64,000 bases of DNA from Bacillota bacterium (GCA_023437715.1 JAEZFK010000082.1:18403-82402), one strand, 5' to 3'. Shown: positions 46,720-55,380, numbered from the stretch's first letter. Numbers and translations: made by a program. The notes: generated by a model from the letters alone, not told the origin.

Positions 46720-46862
46720 GCAAAAGTTAAAGGCAAAAGTTAAAAGCAAAAGTTAAAGGCAAAAGTTAAAAGCAAAAGTTAAAAGCAAAAGTTAAAAGCA
46801 AAAGTTAAAAGCAAAAGTTAAAAGCAAAAGTTAAAAGCAAAAGTTAAAAGCAAAAGTTAAAA
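46720..46862. repeat. 13-bp satellite array, 11 units
   Basis: The unit GCAAAAGTTAAAA repeats every 13 bases from 46720 to 46862 with only single-base changes (AAAGG for AAAAG in two units). A degenerate AT-rich lead-in runs from about 46688. The period is not a multiple of three and no gene covers it. Confidence 0.9.
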
Positions 46863-46917
46863 AATAGATTCACCGGAAAAGGTAAGAACATTGCTTTTCC
46901 GGTGAATCTATTTTTAT
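46859..46917. terminator. Long bidirectional terminator between NlpC/P60 and the sensor kinase
   Basis: AATAGATTCACCGGAAAAG and its exact complement at about 46893-46913 form a stem of about 20 pairs, with A-run and T-run on the outside. It is set between the two satellite arrays. Confidence 0.85.
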
Positions 46918-46926
46918 CTGGAAATC

Positions 46927-47117
46927 ATTTTGGTTTCCGGTCTATTTTGGTTTTTGAGTTTATTTTAGTTTCCAAGTTCATTTTAGTTTCCAAGTTCATT
47001 TGAGCTTTATGCTTATTTTGGCTTCCAGTCTATTTAGCTTTCCAATTCTTTTTGGTTTCCGTCCCATTTTGGCTTCGGGGCTTATTTTGTATTCCAGATT
47101 CATTCTATTATTCCAGC
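46927..47117. repeat. Degenerate 18-bp satellite array, about ten units
   Basis: TTAGTTTCCAAGTTCATT occurs twice in direct succession (46965-46982 and 46983-47000); looser copies with TTGGCTTCC or TTGGTTTCC continue to 47117, directly after the stop of the minus-strand kinase. No frame stays open through it. Confidence 0.8.
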
Positions 47118-49385
47118 TCATTTCTTAATGAGAAATGCCACCCCGGCCTTAAATAAATCCCCGTCAATATAGAGCCTGAATTCCCCGCCCTGAAGCTCTG
47201 TTAAGCTCTTTGCAATGGAAATTCCAAGTCCGCTTCCTTCCGTGGTTCTGGCAACATCTCCCCGGACAAAGCGTTCGGTCAGCTCGTCCGCCCGTATATT
47301 CAGCGGGTTTTCAGAAATGTTTTTCATGGTGAAAATAACCTTATTCTCTTCCTTTTCGATATCCACATACACCCTGCTGTGCTCCATGGCATATTTAAAG
47401 GCATTGTTATAAAGGTTTTCCAGGACCCGCCACAAATATCTGCCGTCCGCTTCAATCAGTATGGATTCATCCGGAAGGGATGATACCAGCTCCAGATGGC
47501 GCATGGCGAACTTTTCTTCAAATTCTCCGTTGGTCTGCTGGATCAGTTCTACAAAATCAATGCTTGCGATCTCAAGCTTCAAATTGCCGGAGCTGGCCTT
47601 GGAGGCCTCCACCAGATTCTCGGTCAGGGTCTTTAAACGCTGGGATTTCTGTTCCAGAACCTCTAAATAGCCCTGAATTTTGGGGTCCTGAATCTGTTCC
47701 CTCTTTATGAGATCCACATAGTTGATAATGGAGGTCAGGGGTGTCTTAATGTCATGGGATACATTTGTAATGAGGTCTGCTTTCAGGCGTTCGCTTCGCA
47801 CCTTTTCCTGCAGGGCTGTTTCCAGTCCGGTGCTGATGTGGTTGATGTTCTCTGCCAGCTCCCTTTCCTTCCCGACAAATTTCTCCGTATCAATTTTATA
47901 AGTGGTGTCCCCGTTGGAAATATTTAAAAGGGCCTGGTTGATCTGATCCGTTTCCCAAGCGTTCTTATACATCAGATGGAAGACCCATAAATCCAGACAA
48001 AGAGCCGCAAAAGCTGCCGCACCCATGAGAATCCGGGATTCCAGGCTGTCGTAGGTAAACAGCAGGAACGTAAAGGCCAGGATCACGGCAATGTTAAACA
48101 CCAGGAACAGGGTGTAAGCAAACATAATCCGGGCGGTAAAGCGCCGGTCTTTAAAATACAGGGAAAGGTTATGAAGCCCCCGCCTTGTTAAGCTGCCGGA
48201 CCAGAGGGTTTCGGTCTTGTACCGTTTTAAAAGGCTTAAAGCGGCTGCCAGGCCGATGGAGTAATAAATCAGGATCCGAAGGGTTTTTTCTCCGTAATAC
48301 CAATGGACATCATCGAGAAAAAGGTGGACGACCTTATAGCCCAGCTGATAGGAAAGAAACAGGGCAAAAAGGGTGGCGGCTCCAAAGAGCAGCAGGCAGA
48401 TCTCCGCAGGGAGCCGGTCGATCCGGTTTAAATAAATGGAACCGTCTTTTTTGCTCCTGTGCCCGGTGAGGTGCACCAGATAATAAAGGGTGACCGCAAA
48501 GCCGGAAAGACCCAGACAAAGGCTTATCATTCCACCCATAAATGAAAGGCGGGTCCGATCATAGGACGCGGAGGCCTGAGCATAGGAATCGTCATGAGGG
48601 TAAGAGGTATCCACCGCCACCATCATATAATAATTGCCGTTGTTGTAAGGATTCATATTTTCCAGCTGGGAGGAGACGTTTTTGGGGACAGAGCTTAGGT
48701 TAGAGTCCACATAAAGGGCTTCTCCGGTCACGTAAAGATACTTTCCCATTGCCTTAAAGTCGTCAATGCTTTTCCGGGAGACATTGCTGTAAAGCTTATA
48801 GTCATCGGCAGTATTCTGATAGCGGATTTCAAACTTTAGGTTGCTGGAGTTCTGGATAAAACGGTAATAGAAAGCATAATAATTACCCAAATGGGAGAGG
48901 ACCTCATAGGAGAGCTGGTCCAGGGTGAGAAAGGAATCCCCCGGCTCCGTAGCCTGAAAATTGGGTTCATAGGCCCGGTATTCCACCTTTACCGCCATCT
49001 CCGGGTTATCCGTTGTGGGCCGTCCGCCGCTGACCTTAAACTGCTCGTTTAAATAATAGCCCAGGGATTTCGCCCGGCGTATCATTTCGTCTATGGTATA
49101 TTCCTTTTCCATGCCGGGGCCGTCCGTCACCCGGATAATGGGCTTTGTATAATCCAGTTTCCCGTTTGTCTCAAAAACTTCCTTGTATTTTACATAGCTG
49201 AAAATATCATCTATATCGGATTTGAGCTGACGGCTGAAAGCAGGCGTGTCCTCATAGGTTTCATGGATGACCCAGCTTATGCCTTCCCCATAATGATTGT
49301 TGTTGTACATGATGGTGACGCCGATGACAACAAAAAGAGAGAAAAGCATGTGCATGAGAACCACAAACTCTTTTTTCTTCTTCAT
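47118..49385 (-). CDS. Large membrane sensor histidine kinase
   Basis: The 755-residue kinase has an N-terminal membrane helix, an external region of about 240 residues, about six further membrane helices (from about residue 283; FMGGMISLCLGLSGFAVTLY, LLFGAATLFALFLSYQLG), a HAMP-like segment, then the His box TNVSHDIKTPLTSIINYVDL, N box NLYNNAFKYAMEH and G box GSGLGISIAKS. The HisKA/HATPase part resembles VanS-like kinases. It is downstream of its OmpR-family partner by ten bases. The signal is not known. Confidence 0.9.
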   Translation of the reverse strand: MKKKKEFVVLMHMLFSLFVVIGVTIMYNNNHYGEGISWVIHETYEDTPAFSRQLKSDIDDIFSYVKYKEVFETNGKLDYTKPIIRVTDGPGMEKEYTIDEMIRRAKSLGYYLNEQFKVSGGRPTTDNPEMAVKVEYRAYEPNFQATEPGDSFLTLDQLSYEVLSHLGNYYAFYYRFIQNSSNLKFEIRYQNTADDYKLYSNVSRKSIDDFKAMGKYLYVTGEALYVDSNLSSVPKNVSSQLENMNPYNNGNYYMMVAVDTSYPHDDSYAQASASYDRTRLSFMGGMISLCLGLSGFAVTLYYLVHLTGHRSKKDGSIYLNRIDRLPAEICLLLFGAATLFALFLSYQLGYKVVHLFLDDVHWYYGEKTLRILIYYSIGLAAALSLLKRYKTETLWSGSLTRRGLHNLSLYFKDRRFTARIMFAYTLFLVFNIAVILAFTFLLFTYDSLESRILMGAAAFAALCLDLWVFHLMYKNAWETDQINQALLNISNGDTTYKIDTEKFVGKERELAENINHISTGLETALQEKVRSERLKADLITNVSHDIKTPLTSIINYVDLIKREQIQDPKIQGYLEVLEQKSQRLKTLTENLVEASKASSGNLKLEIASIDFVELIQQTNGEFEEKFAMRHLELVSSLPDESILIEADGRYLWRVLENLYNNAFKYAMEHSRVYVDIEKEENKVIFTMKNISENPLNIRADELTERFVRGDVARTTEGSGLGISIAKSLTELQGGEFRLYIDGDLFKAGVAFLIKK

Positions 49386-49395
49386 AAACGCGCTC

Positions 49396-50091
49396 CTACT
49401 GTTTTTCGATCTTGTAGCCTACGCCCCATACCACCTTTAAATACCGGGGTTCTCTGGGATTTATCTCGATCTTTTCCCGAATATGCCGAATGTGGACGGC
49501 CACGGTATTGTCAGCCCCGATGGCTTCCTCGTTCCATATCTGCTCATAGATTTCATCAATGGAAAAAACCTTGCCCGCATTTTTTACCAGAAGCAGCAGG
49601 ATGTTGTATTCGATGGGCGTCAGCTTGATCAGCTCTCCGTCCACCGTAACCTCCTTGTTGTCATCGTTAATGGCAAGGCCGCCGCACTTGTAAACCTGAC
49701 CGGCGGGCTGCTGGTTCATATTGCCCAGCTGGGTATACCGGCGAAGCTGGGATTTCACCCTGGCCACCAGCTCCAGGGGGTTAAATGGCTTGGTGATGTA
49801 ATCATCCGCCCCTATATTTAAGCCAAGGATTTTATCCGTATCCTCTGATTTTGCGGAAAGAATAATAATGGGAATGCTGCTGGTTTCCCGGACCTTTAAG
49901 GTGGTGCGGATGCCGTCAAGACCAGGCATCATCACGTCCAGGATCATTAAATCCACTTCATTTCCTTCTAAAAGCTCCAGGGCCTCATGGCCGTCATAGG
50001 CCTTTATCACATGGAATCCCTCGCCTGTTAAATATATATCAATAGCTTCTACGATCTGTTTGTCATCATCACACACTAAGATATTTTGCAT
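49396..50091 (-). CDS. OmpR-family response regulator
   Basis: The 231-residue regulator has acidic residues at 8-10, phospho-acceptor Asp52 (MILDVMMPGLDG), Lys in ITKPFNPLELVARV and a C-terminal winged helix (AVHIRHIREKIEINPREPRY, VWGVGYKIE). The start is the ATG at 50091 after AAGGAGG; a longer in-frame extension has no site. It forms one operon with the large kinase. Confidence 0.93.
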   Translation of the reverse strand: MQNILVCDDDKQIVEAIDIYLTGEGFHVIKAYDGHEALELLEGNEVDLMILDVMMPGLDGIRTTLKVRETSSIPIIILSAKSEDTDKILGLNIGADDYITKPFNPLELVARVKSQLRRYTQLGNMNQQPAGQVYKCGGLAINDDNKEVTVDGELIKLTPIEYNILLLLVKNAGKVFSIDEIYEQIWNEEAIGADNTVAVHIRHIREKIEINPREPRYLKVVWGVGYKIEKQ

Positions 50092-50204
50092 ATGAAAACC
50101 TCCTTTTCCATTATTATACAACGAAGGCAGTAAAAAGCATATTACATTTTTCTGAAGAAAGGGGAAATAGCTGTCTCTTTCTATCATGCCCAGGAATCTT
50201 TCAA

Positions 50205-50213
50205 CATATATTT
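50205..50213 (+). promoter_or_regulatory. Possible sigma-E/sigma-K-like -10 box before the cortex-lytic gene
   Basis: CATATATTT at 50205-50213 fits CATANNNT of mother-cell sigma factors, 27 bases before the ATG. The -35 region is not clear. This is a short AT-rich match and could be chance. Confidence 0.25.
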
Positions 50214-50240
50214 TACCAATTCTGATAATAGGATGCGGTT

Positions 50241-50981
50241 ATGAACATTTATGTGGTAAAGCAGGGGGACAATGTGGATTCCATTGCCCAGTCTCAGGGC
50301 ATTCCGGTAGAAAATCTGATATTTGATAACCAGATCAGTTATCCGTACCGCCTGGCCATAGGTCAGGCACTTTATATTAGGGATGAGAGCCCGCCGGAGG
50401 ACCGGGTTCCTCTATATGTATTCGGCTACGCATATCCAATCATCAATCCTGATAATCTTGACAATACGCTTCCATTTCTGACTGATTTGTATGTTTTTTC
50501 CTACGGCTTCACGGAGGACGGTGATCTGGTTCCGCCCATGAGCCCGGAGGGCTGGATGCTGGAAAGAGCCGCCAACTTCGGCGTGCGTTCCATTCTGACA
50601 TTGACTCCCCTTGGGCCTGACGGGCGATTTAACAACAATCTGGTTTCCACCGCGGTGCACAATACCGCGGTCCAGCAGCGGCTCATCTGGAATCTGGGCC
50701 TTAAGATGCAGGAAATGGGATACGGCGGCATGGACTTTGATTTTGAATATATCATGGCCGATGACCGGCTGGCTTATGCGGACTTTGTAAAACGGACCAC
50801 CCAGATTATGAACCAGTTCGGCTACCAGGTAACTGTGGCCCTGGCGCCGAAAACGTCGGCAGAGCAGAGCGGGCTGTTGTATGAAGGGGTTGATTATGGG
50901 CTGCTGGGAGCGGCGGCGAACAGGGTTTTGCTTATGACTTATGAGTGGGGTTATACATATGCTCCGATAACACATAGGTAA
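50241..50981 (+). pseudogene. LysM-GH18 spore cortex-lytic-type enzyme (SleL/YaaH), 5' segment
   Basis: The frame encodes an N-terminal LysM domain (residues 2-47; VVKQGDNVDSIAQSQGIPVE) and the first part of a GH18 barrel (from about 55) with the catalytic GGMDFDFEY, acid Glu169. It matches SleL/YaaH/YdhD N-acetylglucosaminidases that degrade cortex fragments at germination. Homology stops at Y238-T239 (LLMTYEWGYTY), and seven unrelated residues from the inserted element precede a stop at 50979. The remainder of the barrel is at 62115-62544. Joined at the shared TATAC, the two parts give one 381-residue frame (716 + 430 = 1146 bases). It may be functional after excision, so the label pseudogene describes only the present interrupted state. 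Confidence 0.9.
50931..50981. other. attL, left junction of the intervening element
   Basis: Host codons end at TATAC (50952-50956). The element half-site reads ATATG then CCGATAACACATAGGTAA at 50964-50981. Its complement matches the element half-site at the right junction at 14 of 18 positions. The predicted crossover dinucleotide is AC at 50955-50956. Confidence 0.85.
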
Positions 50982-51008
50982 TAATAAATCCTGTGAAAAC
51001 CCAGTATT

Positions 51009-52592
51009 TCAGCGGTTTTCCGGGAGTCTTGGATAAAACTGTAATGTGAAGTTCGCCGTGTTTCCGGCGCCTTTTTTATTTCTCTCTGTTTTTAAGTAGT
51101 CTATGTGATCTAAAACATTTCTCAGCATGGAGTTTTTAAGCCTTGCATCATCGACTTCCCAGTATACATCAACCAGGTGCTTGATGGCTGGAAGAAAGTC
51201 CCTTTTTGCCTGTTCCATGGCGGCGGTGCGGTCCCGCTCCTGTTTGATCTGCTCCAGCTCGGTGGTGAGTTCTGATTTCTGGGCATCCAGGGTTCTGCGG
51301 CGTTCCTGGAAAATGTCGAGGGAGTATATGCCCTGCTCTAACAGATCGAACGCTGTGTTGAGCTGCTTTACTGTCTGGTTATATTTTTCTTCAAGGGAGT
51401 GGATGGAGTTTTCCAATACGGCCAGGGTGGTTTCGCTTCCCTTTTCCGGATCTTCCGGCCAGTCTAATTCGTATTCCGGAATCCATTCCCTTATGCCCTC
51501 AATGACCTTTTCTTCGATCAGAGTGAGGGGAGAGGAGATATTGCTGCACTTGCTGTTGGGACAGCGCAGGACGGGATAGCGCTCTTTTGTGTTACTGGTC
51601 TGCCTGACCATCAGGGCTCCGCACCTGGAGCAGTATACGAGGCCGGAAAGGGGGTTCTGCAAAGTTATATTCATGTTAGCCGGGAGTGGCTTGCCGGCCC
51701 TGATCTTTTGCACCAGGTTGTATTTTTCCTCCGGGATGATGGCCGGGAAGCGTCCACGAACCTTTTCGCAGTCGGCATCCTTGGGCCTGGTTTCAATGAT
51801 CTTTCCGTTTACCATTTGCTTATGGACCTTGCGCCATTGCCAGCGCTGGTAGCCGCAGTAGGTTGGATTGCTTAAGATATCAATGACGGAGGATGCGGAC
51901 CAGGACTTTCCGGTTCGGGAGGGTACGTTTAGGTCATTTAACCGGTCTCTGATCTGGTAGGATCCGAATGGAGCATAGCTGCCGTCTTCCTGCAGTTCGC
52001 CGGCGGTGTAAAGCTCGTAGATGTATTCAACGATTTTTGCTTCCTCTGGGAGAATCTCTAAGGTGTAGCCTTTATCACCTTTATGCTTGACCCTTTCATA
52101 CCCGTAAGGAGCTGTTCCGGCGATGTACCAGCCGTCGCGGAAAGCTGCGATGCGGCCTCTTTGGATTCTCCGATTGATGGTTTTATATTCCCGGCGGGAC
52201 ATGAAGAGGTTGAACTCAAAATATTCTTCGTCGTATTCGTCGGAGGGGTCATAGGTTTTTAGCGGGGTGATGATCTTTGTGTTGCTGAATTTGAATGCTT
52301 CAGCTACAGTTCCCTGGTCTTTGGTATCGCCTCTGGCCAGACGTTCTATCTCCATTACGAGGACGCCCTCCCACATGCCCTGCATGACTTCTAATAACAC
52401 CTGCTGCATTTTGGGCCGGGCGGATATGGTTTCTCCTGAAACAATTTCTTTGTATATGGCACCGACTTCAAGATCCATTTTTATGGCCAGTTCGGTTAAT
52501 AGCTGTTCATGGCGGGCCAGGGTTTCGCCCTCGCCGCGAGCTTCTGCTTCTTTGTCTGCGCGGCTCTTGCGCAGGTACATGAGATAGGACAT
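51009..52592 (-). CDS. Large serine recombinase (site-specific integrase/excisionase)
   Basis: The 527-residue enzyme has an N-terminal resolvase domain with nucleophile Ser10 (YLRKSRAD) and the conserved Arg-rich MEIERLARGD, a Recombinase domain (about 150-270; GTAPYGYERV, DILSNPTYCGYQRWQWRK), a zinc ribbon (YCSRCGALMV ... RCPNSKCSN, four Cys) and a C-terminal coiled coil (about 395-470). This is the architecture of phage integrases and of SpoIVCA, the skin recombinase. Its 3' end is 53 bases from attL. It is expected to excise the element; directionality would need a partner protein not recognised here. Confidence 0.95.
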   Translation of the reverse strand: MSYLMYLRKSRADKEAEARGEGETLARHEQLLTELAIKMDLEVGAIYKEIVSGETISARPKMQQVLLEVMQGMWEGVLVMEIERLARGDTKDQGTVAEAFKFSNTKIITPLKTYDPSDEYDEEYFEFNLFMSRREYKTINRRIQRGRIAAFRDGWYIAGTAPYGYERVKHKGDKGYTLEILPEEAKIVEYIYELYTAGELQEDGSYAPFGSYQIRDRLNDLNVPSRTGKSWSASSVIDILSNPTYCGYQRWQWRKVHKQMVNGKIIETRPKDADCEKVRGRFPAIIPEEKYNLVQKIRAGKPLPANMNITLQNPLSGLVYCSRCGALMVRQTSNTKERYPVLRCPNSKCSNISSPLTLIEEKVIEGIREWIPEYELDWPEDPEKGSETTLAVLENSIHSLEEKYNQTVKQLNTAFDLLEQGIYSLDIFQERRRTLDAQKSELTTELEQIKQERDRTAAMEQAKRDFLPAIKHLVDVYWEVDDARLKNSMLRNVLDHIDYLKTERNKKGAGNTANFTLQFYPRLPENR

Positions 52593-52661
52593 AGACGGGC
52601 TCCTTTCTTGTTGTTTTATTTTATGGATGCTGCGGAGACTTCATTCTGTTTTTGAGTATAA

Positions 52662-52740
52662 AAATAACGCCCTCTTGCCAGGACGTTTCGGAGATGATAT
52701 AATTCGTGTGGGAATGATTATATCTTTCTGGGCGTTGCCT
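52662..52740. terminator. Hairpin between recombinase and DUF2085 genes
   Basis: AACGCCC and GGGCGTT enclose an inner GATATAAT/ATTATATC pair upstream of the recombinase start. A second hairpin with CGGTG/CACCG lies at about 52764-52795. They probably end the DUF2085 transcript in the minus direction. Confidence 0.4.
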
Positions 52741-52795
52741 GGTGAGAGAAAATCTATGTAAAGCCGTTCGGTGTTGGTAGCACCGGGCGGTTTTG

Positions 52796-53161
52796 CTATT
52801 TCGCTTTCAGAAAACGGATGGCTAAATTTATAGTTCGAAATACCGCTGATGTAAAAGCAAATCCGTATAAAAACCCTGTACATAGTCTCTTGATGTTATT
52901 TGATCTGTAAGAACTAAAATATTGTACGGTTCCATCTATCGCCATAGGAATCATTAATATTAGAATGGAATATTTAAATACACGGAAAGGTGCTATAATA
53001 AACGCTGTGATATGCCCCAAGGCTATTCCTGTGCATCTTGCACATAAGGGTAATTGATATCCCTTGAAGAAAAAGCTTCGCTCCGGCATTTGATGACAGC
53101 CACAATATTTCTTAGACCATTCCATTGATTTTATCCAGAGAAGATCCTTTTTCTGAATCAT
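52796..53161 (-). CDS. DUF2085 family small membrane protein
   Basis: The 121-residue protein has the DUF2085 signature CGCHQMPERSFFFKGYQLPL followed by CARCTGIALG, and about two or three membrane segments (residues 50-70, 75-95, 98-115). The Cys and His residues could bind a metal. Its function is unknown. The start overlaps the stop of the zinc-ribbon gene by four bases. The gene is cargo within the element and has no phage role that I recognise. Confidence 0.8.
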   Translation of the reverse strand: MIQKKDLLWIKSMEWSKKYCGCHQMPERSFFFKGYQLPLCARCTGIALGHITAFIIAPFRVFKYSILILMIPMAIDGTVQYFSSYRSNNIKRLCTGFLYGFAFTSAVFRTINLAIRFLKAK

Positions 53162-53367
53162 GCCTTAAATTTATTACCGCAATTTGGGCAAACCCAATAA
53201 TTCGTGGAAGTGATTTTTTTGCCTTTTCCGCAAGCTCCGCAAAGTATTCCGACCGGACCAAGCAGTAATGCTCCGCAGCAACCTTTTCCGGCTGAAAAAT
53301 CTTTTCCTGATGATGACGTTTCCGTAATAATTTGACAATTCTCATTTCCGCATCTTGAGCATTTCAT
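53158..53367 (-). CDS. Small zinc-ribbon protein
   Basis: The 69-residue protein has CSRCGNENC at the start, a glycine-rich central hydrophobic segment (GKGCCGALLLGPVGILCGACGKGK) and VCPNCGNKFK at the end, so two CxxC pairs flank a possible membrane-associated hairpin. GGAGG precedes the ATG. It is coupled to DUF2085. Confidence 0.75.
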   Translation of the reverse strand: MKCSRCGNENCQIITETSSSGKDFSAGKGCCGALLLGPVGILCGACGKGKKITSTNYWVCPNCGNKFKA

Positions 53368-53541
53368 ATTTTCGTTTCCTCCAAAAGTAAAGTTCTATTA
53401 AAACGCCATAGGCTATTTTAATTGTAATTCAATTAGATTTTCCAGCTGTTCAATGTAATTTTAGAACAATTCTTTAATAAAGCCATTCAGCACTGCAAAT
53501 GCTGGGCGGTTTCTGCATGCCTGGGCTTAAGTTATTTGAGA

Positions 53542-53904
53542 TCAATATTTGTTTGCTCCGGTGAATGATATCTTTTCAAACCCCATATCATTTTTTAAAA
53601 TTGAATAGGTTATCTTCGCGACTTCTTGAGAAACAAGTCCGCTTTCACATAATTTTGAAGCAAAAGGTTCATCTTCAGCCGGTGCACTGGTTGTTTCTGT
53701 TTCCGTGCTTGGGACGGCTTCGGCCGTTGTTTCATTTTCGGTGCTGGCTTCGGCCAGGACGTCAGCCTTTTTGGAGGTAGTGGGAATATCCTGTCTTATA
53801 GCTAACCTTTTTCTTTTTAAACGGCCATCATTATTCAAAAGAGGTTTTTCTTTTACGATCAGCTCCTCCTGACTTGTCGCCTCCAATAGTTCTTCATAAC
53901 TCAA
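53542..53904 (-). pseudogene. Truncated ImmA-like protein fused to an unrelated tail
   Basis: Residues 1-52 (MSYEELLEATSQEELIVKEK; RLKRKRLAIRQDIPTTSKKA; VLAE) match the N-terminus of phage ImmA/IrrE-type metallopeptidases, which act with an XRE repressor. The frame then enters an Ala/Glu/Thr-rich linker and an unrelated tail of about 45 residues; the HExxH zinc site expected after VLAE is absent. The start is a TTG with GGGAGATG upstream, 14 bases after the repressor stop, the normal place for immA. I read it as a fusion produced by a deletion. Confidence 0.7.
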
Positions 53905-53918
53905 TAAAAATCATCTCC

Positions 53919-54494
53919 CTAAAAGTTTGGATCGTCCATGATATCATCATCATGTTTATTTCTTATTTTATCACTTAGTTCATTCTTTGAGAGGTCCGTG
54001 CGTTGGTGGGCAGCATCAGGAATTAGGCGTGAATTATCCTCTTTTGGACTTATCATTTCCACCTTTGACGAATCGGCGCTATTGCAACGATTATATTCCA
54101 TTTCCAGGACTGTATTTACTGTATGCTTCCCTTTATCATCTATTAAACGATATTTATGTAGGAGATTTTGCTCCGTTTGGGTAATCTGAGCTTGCACTGG
54201 GGATTTTTCTTCCCGCGTTCTTTTTCCGATGTTTAAGTACGATTTCTCATCTTCAAGGCTAATTTTCTGCTTACCATCTAAAATCTTAAGGAGCGAATCC
54301 ACATCCGTATTCATTCCGACAGCTATTTTTTTGATTGTGGGCAATGTTGGGGCAATAGGCTTATTATTTCTCGGGTTTATGTTATTTTCGAGCATAGAAA
54401 TATAGCCTTTACTTAAACTGCTTCTTTGAGCAAAGTTATCCATGCTGATTTTATTTTCTTCTCTATACTGCCTTATTATATCGCCTAATGTCAT
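53919..54494 (-). CDS. XRE-family phage repressor-like regulator
   Basis: The 191-residue protein has an N-terminal Cro/CI helix-turn-helix (residues 5-70; NFAQRSSLSKGYISMLEN, PTLPTIKKIAVGMNTDVDSL) and a polar C-terminal half with no protease motif. With the following ImmA-like gene it resembles ICEBs1/skin-type immunity modules. GGGAGG precedes the ATG. Confidence 0.88.
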   Translation of the reverse strand: MTLGDIIRQYREENKISMDNFAQRSSLSKGYISMLENNINPRNNKPIAPTLPTIKKIAVGMNTDVDSLLKILDGKQKISLEDEKSYLNIGKRTREEKSPVQAQITQTEQNLLHKYRLIDDKGKHTVNTVLEMEYNRCNSADSSKVEMISPKEDNSRLIPDAAHQRTDLSKNELSDKIRNKHDDDIMDDPNF

Positions 54495-54573
54495 TTGGAC
54501 AGACCTCCCAATATATTGTTTAACATATTGTACATCGGTTTAAGAGGAATGTCAATAACAACGTTCAACATAC

Positions 54574-54672
54574 TTGACAAGAGCGGAAACTCTTTTAAAA
54601 CTTGCTAAAGCTTTAAATGCAAAAATAAGTGATATTTTTTTAAATAAAATATTCAACAAGTTAAACAAATGA
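54574..54672 (+). pseudogene. C-terminal remnant of a second XRE regulator
   Basis: This frame reads LTRAETLLKLAKALNAKISD then IFLNKIFNKLNK and a stop. That is the last helix of an XRE domain (usual pattern sxxTLxKIAxALNVxxxDL) without the DNA-recognition helix. It lies divergent from the repressor, where a cro-like gene would be expected. Confidence 0.7.
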
Positions 54673-54727
54673 GAGACAATACGAAAGCCAAACATTATCC
54701 GCAAGAAAGAAATAGTGGTACATATAG

Positions 54728-54865
54728 AAATTACGTTATCATGTAAATCCTGCTGATACCGTAACTGCTACCCGGAATGTAGCAAACGGTATCCGTGCAG
54801 AAATTATCAAAAACGGAAAGTTGTACAACCCGGTCAACATAAAATCAAACAGAAAGGGGTGTTGA
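54728..54865 (+). pseudogene. Possible 3' remnant of an early phage gene
   Basis: An open frame without a start codon (RYHVNPADTVTATRNVANGI, RAEIIKNGKLYNPVN) ends one base before the next ATG. The tight spacing and coding-like composition suggest the end of a deleted gene. The family is not recognised. Confidence 0.35.
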
Positions 54866-54866
54866 T

Positions 54867-55034
54867 ATGGGCGTAGTAAAGGTAGTGAAAAAAGGACCGA
54901 CAACTTTTATTTTCTGCGACGATTGCTGTAAGGATACGACGCCGGAAGAGGTGGAAGCCAGTAAAAAGCTGCTTGGGCAAATGGTTTATCCTGTATTAAG
55001 GGCGGCTTATTTACGAAAAGAGGAGACCGGCTGA
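54867..55034 (+). CDS. Small phage protein with CxxCC motif
   Basis: The 55-residue protein (MGVVKVVKKGPTTFIFCDDC) contains CDDCC followed by an acidic helix. AAAGGGGTG lies eight bases upstream. Such short early-region proteins are usual in clostridial prophages; the role is unknown. Confidence 0.6.
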   Translation: MGVVKVVKKGPTTFIFCDDCCKDTTPEEVEASKKLLGQMVYPVLRAAYLRKEETG

Positions 55035-55093
55035 GGCCGGGATCGGTGGACAAGCTTTTTTAGTGTTTTAAAAGTGAGAGAGGAGAAAAAGAA

Positions 55094-55213
55094 ATGGGAT
55101 TGTTTTTAGAGGAAAGACAGGTTTGGATCAATACTGGTCCTGTGTCCATGCTGGATCTGTGGCTCTATGAGGGAATCAAAGTAACATGTAAAAATATTTC
55201 ACTCTTATTATAA
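55094..55213 (+). CDS. Small hypothetical protein, possibly truncated
   Basis: The 39-residue frame has a good ribosome binding site (GAGAGGAG) but ends abruptly (YEGIKVTCKNISLLL). I do not recognise it. Confidence 0.4.
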   Translation: MGLFLEERQVWINTGPVSMLDLWLYEGIKVTCKNISLLL

Positions 55214-55236
55214 AGGATTCTTAGGGGAAAATCAAG

Positions 55237-55380
55237 GTGAGTTATTGCAAAGAATGCCCCTATTGCGGGGCAAATCTGGATCCGGGGGAGCGCTGTGCTT
55301 GCAGAGAAGAGCCTGCAGAAGAAAAGCTTCAGTCGGTGAAAATCACTTATCAAGCGAGGAATGAGCGCAATGGCAGTTGA
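55237..55380 (+). CDS. Small zinc-ribbon phage protein
   Basis: The 47-residue protein starts with GTG and has CPYCGANLDPGERCAC, a typical treble-Cys zinc ribbon seen in many Firmicutes phage early regions. It overlaps the start of the YqaJ gene by 20 bases, which suggests coupling. Confidence 0.65.
   Translation: MSYCKECPYCGANLDPGERCACREEPAEEKLQSVKITYQARNERNGS

Noticed and set aside
46720..46862. CRISPR array
   Set aside because: Units are 13 bases long and directly adjacent with no unique spacers, and no cas genes are nearby. It is a simple satellite.
47118..50091. A definite vancomycin-resistance VanRS system
   Set aside because: The domains are VanRS-like, but no vanHAX, vanY or similar genes lie nearby and the kinase has many additional membrane helices.
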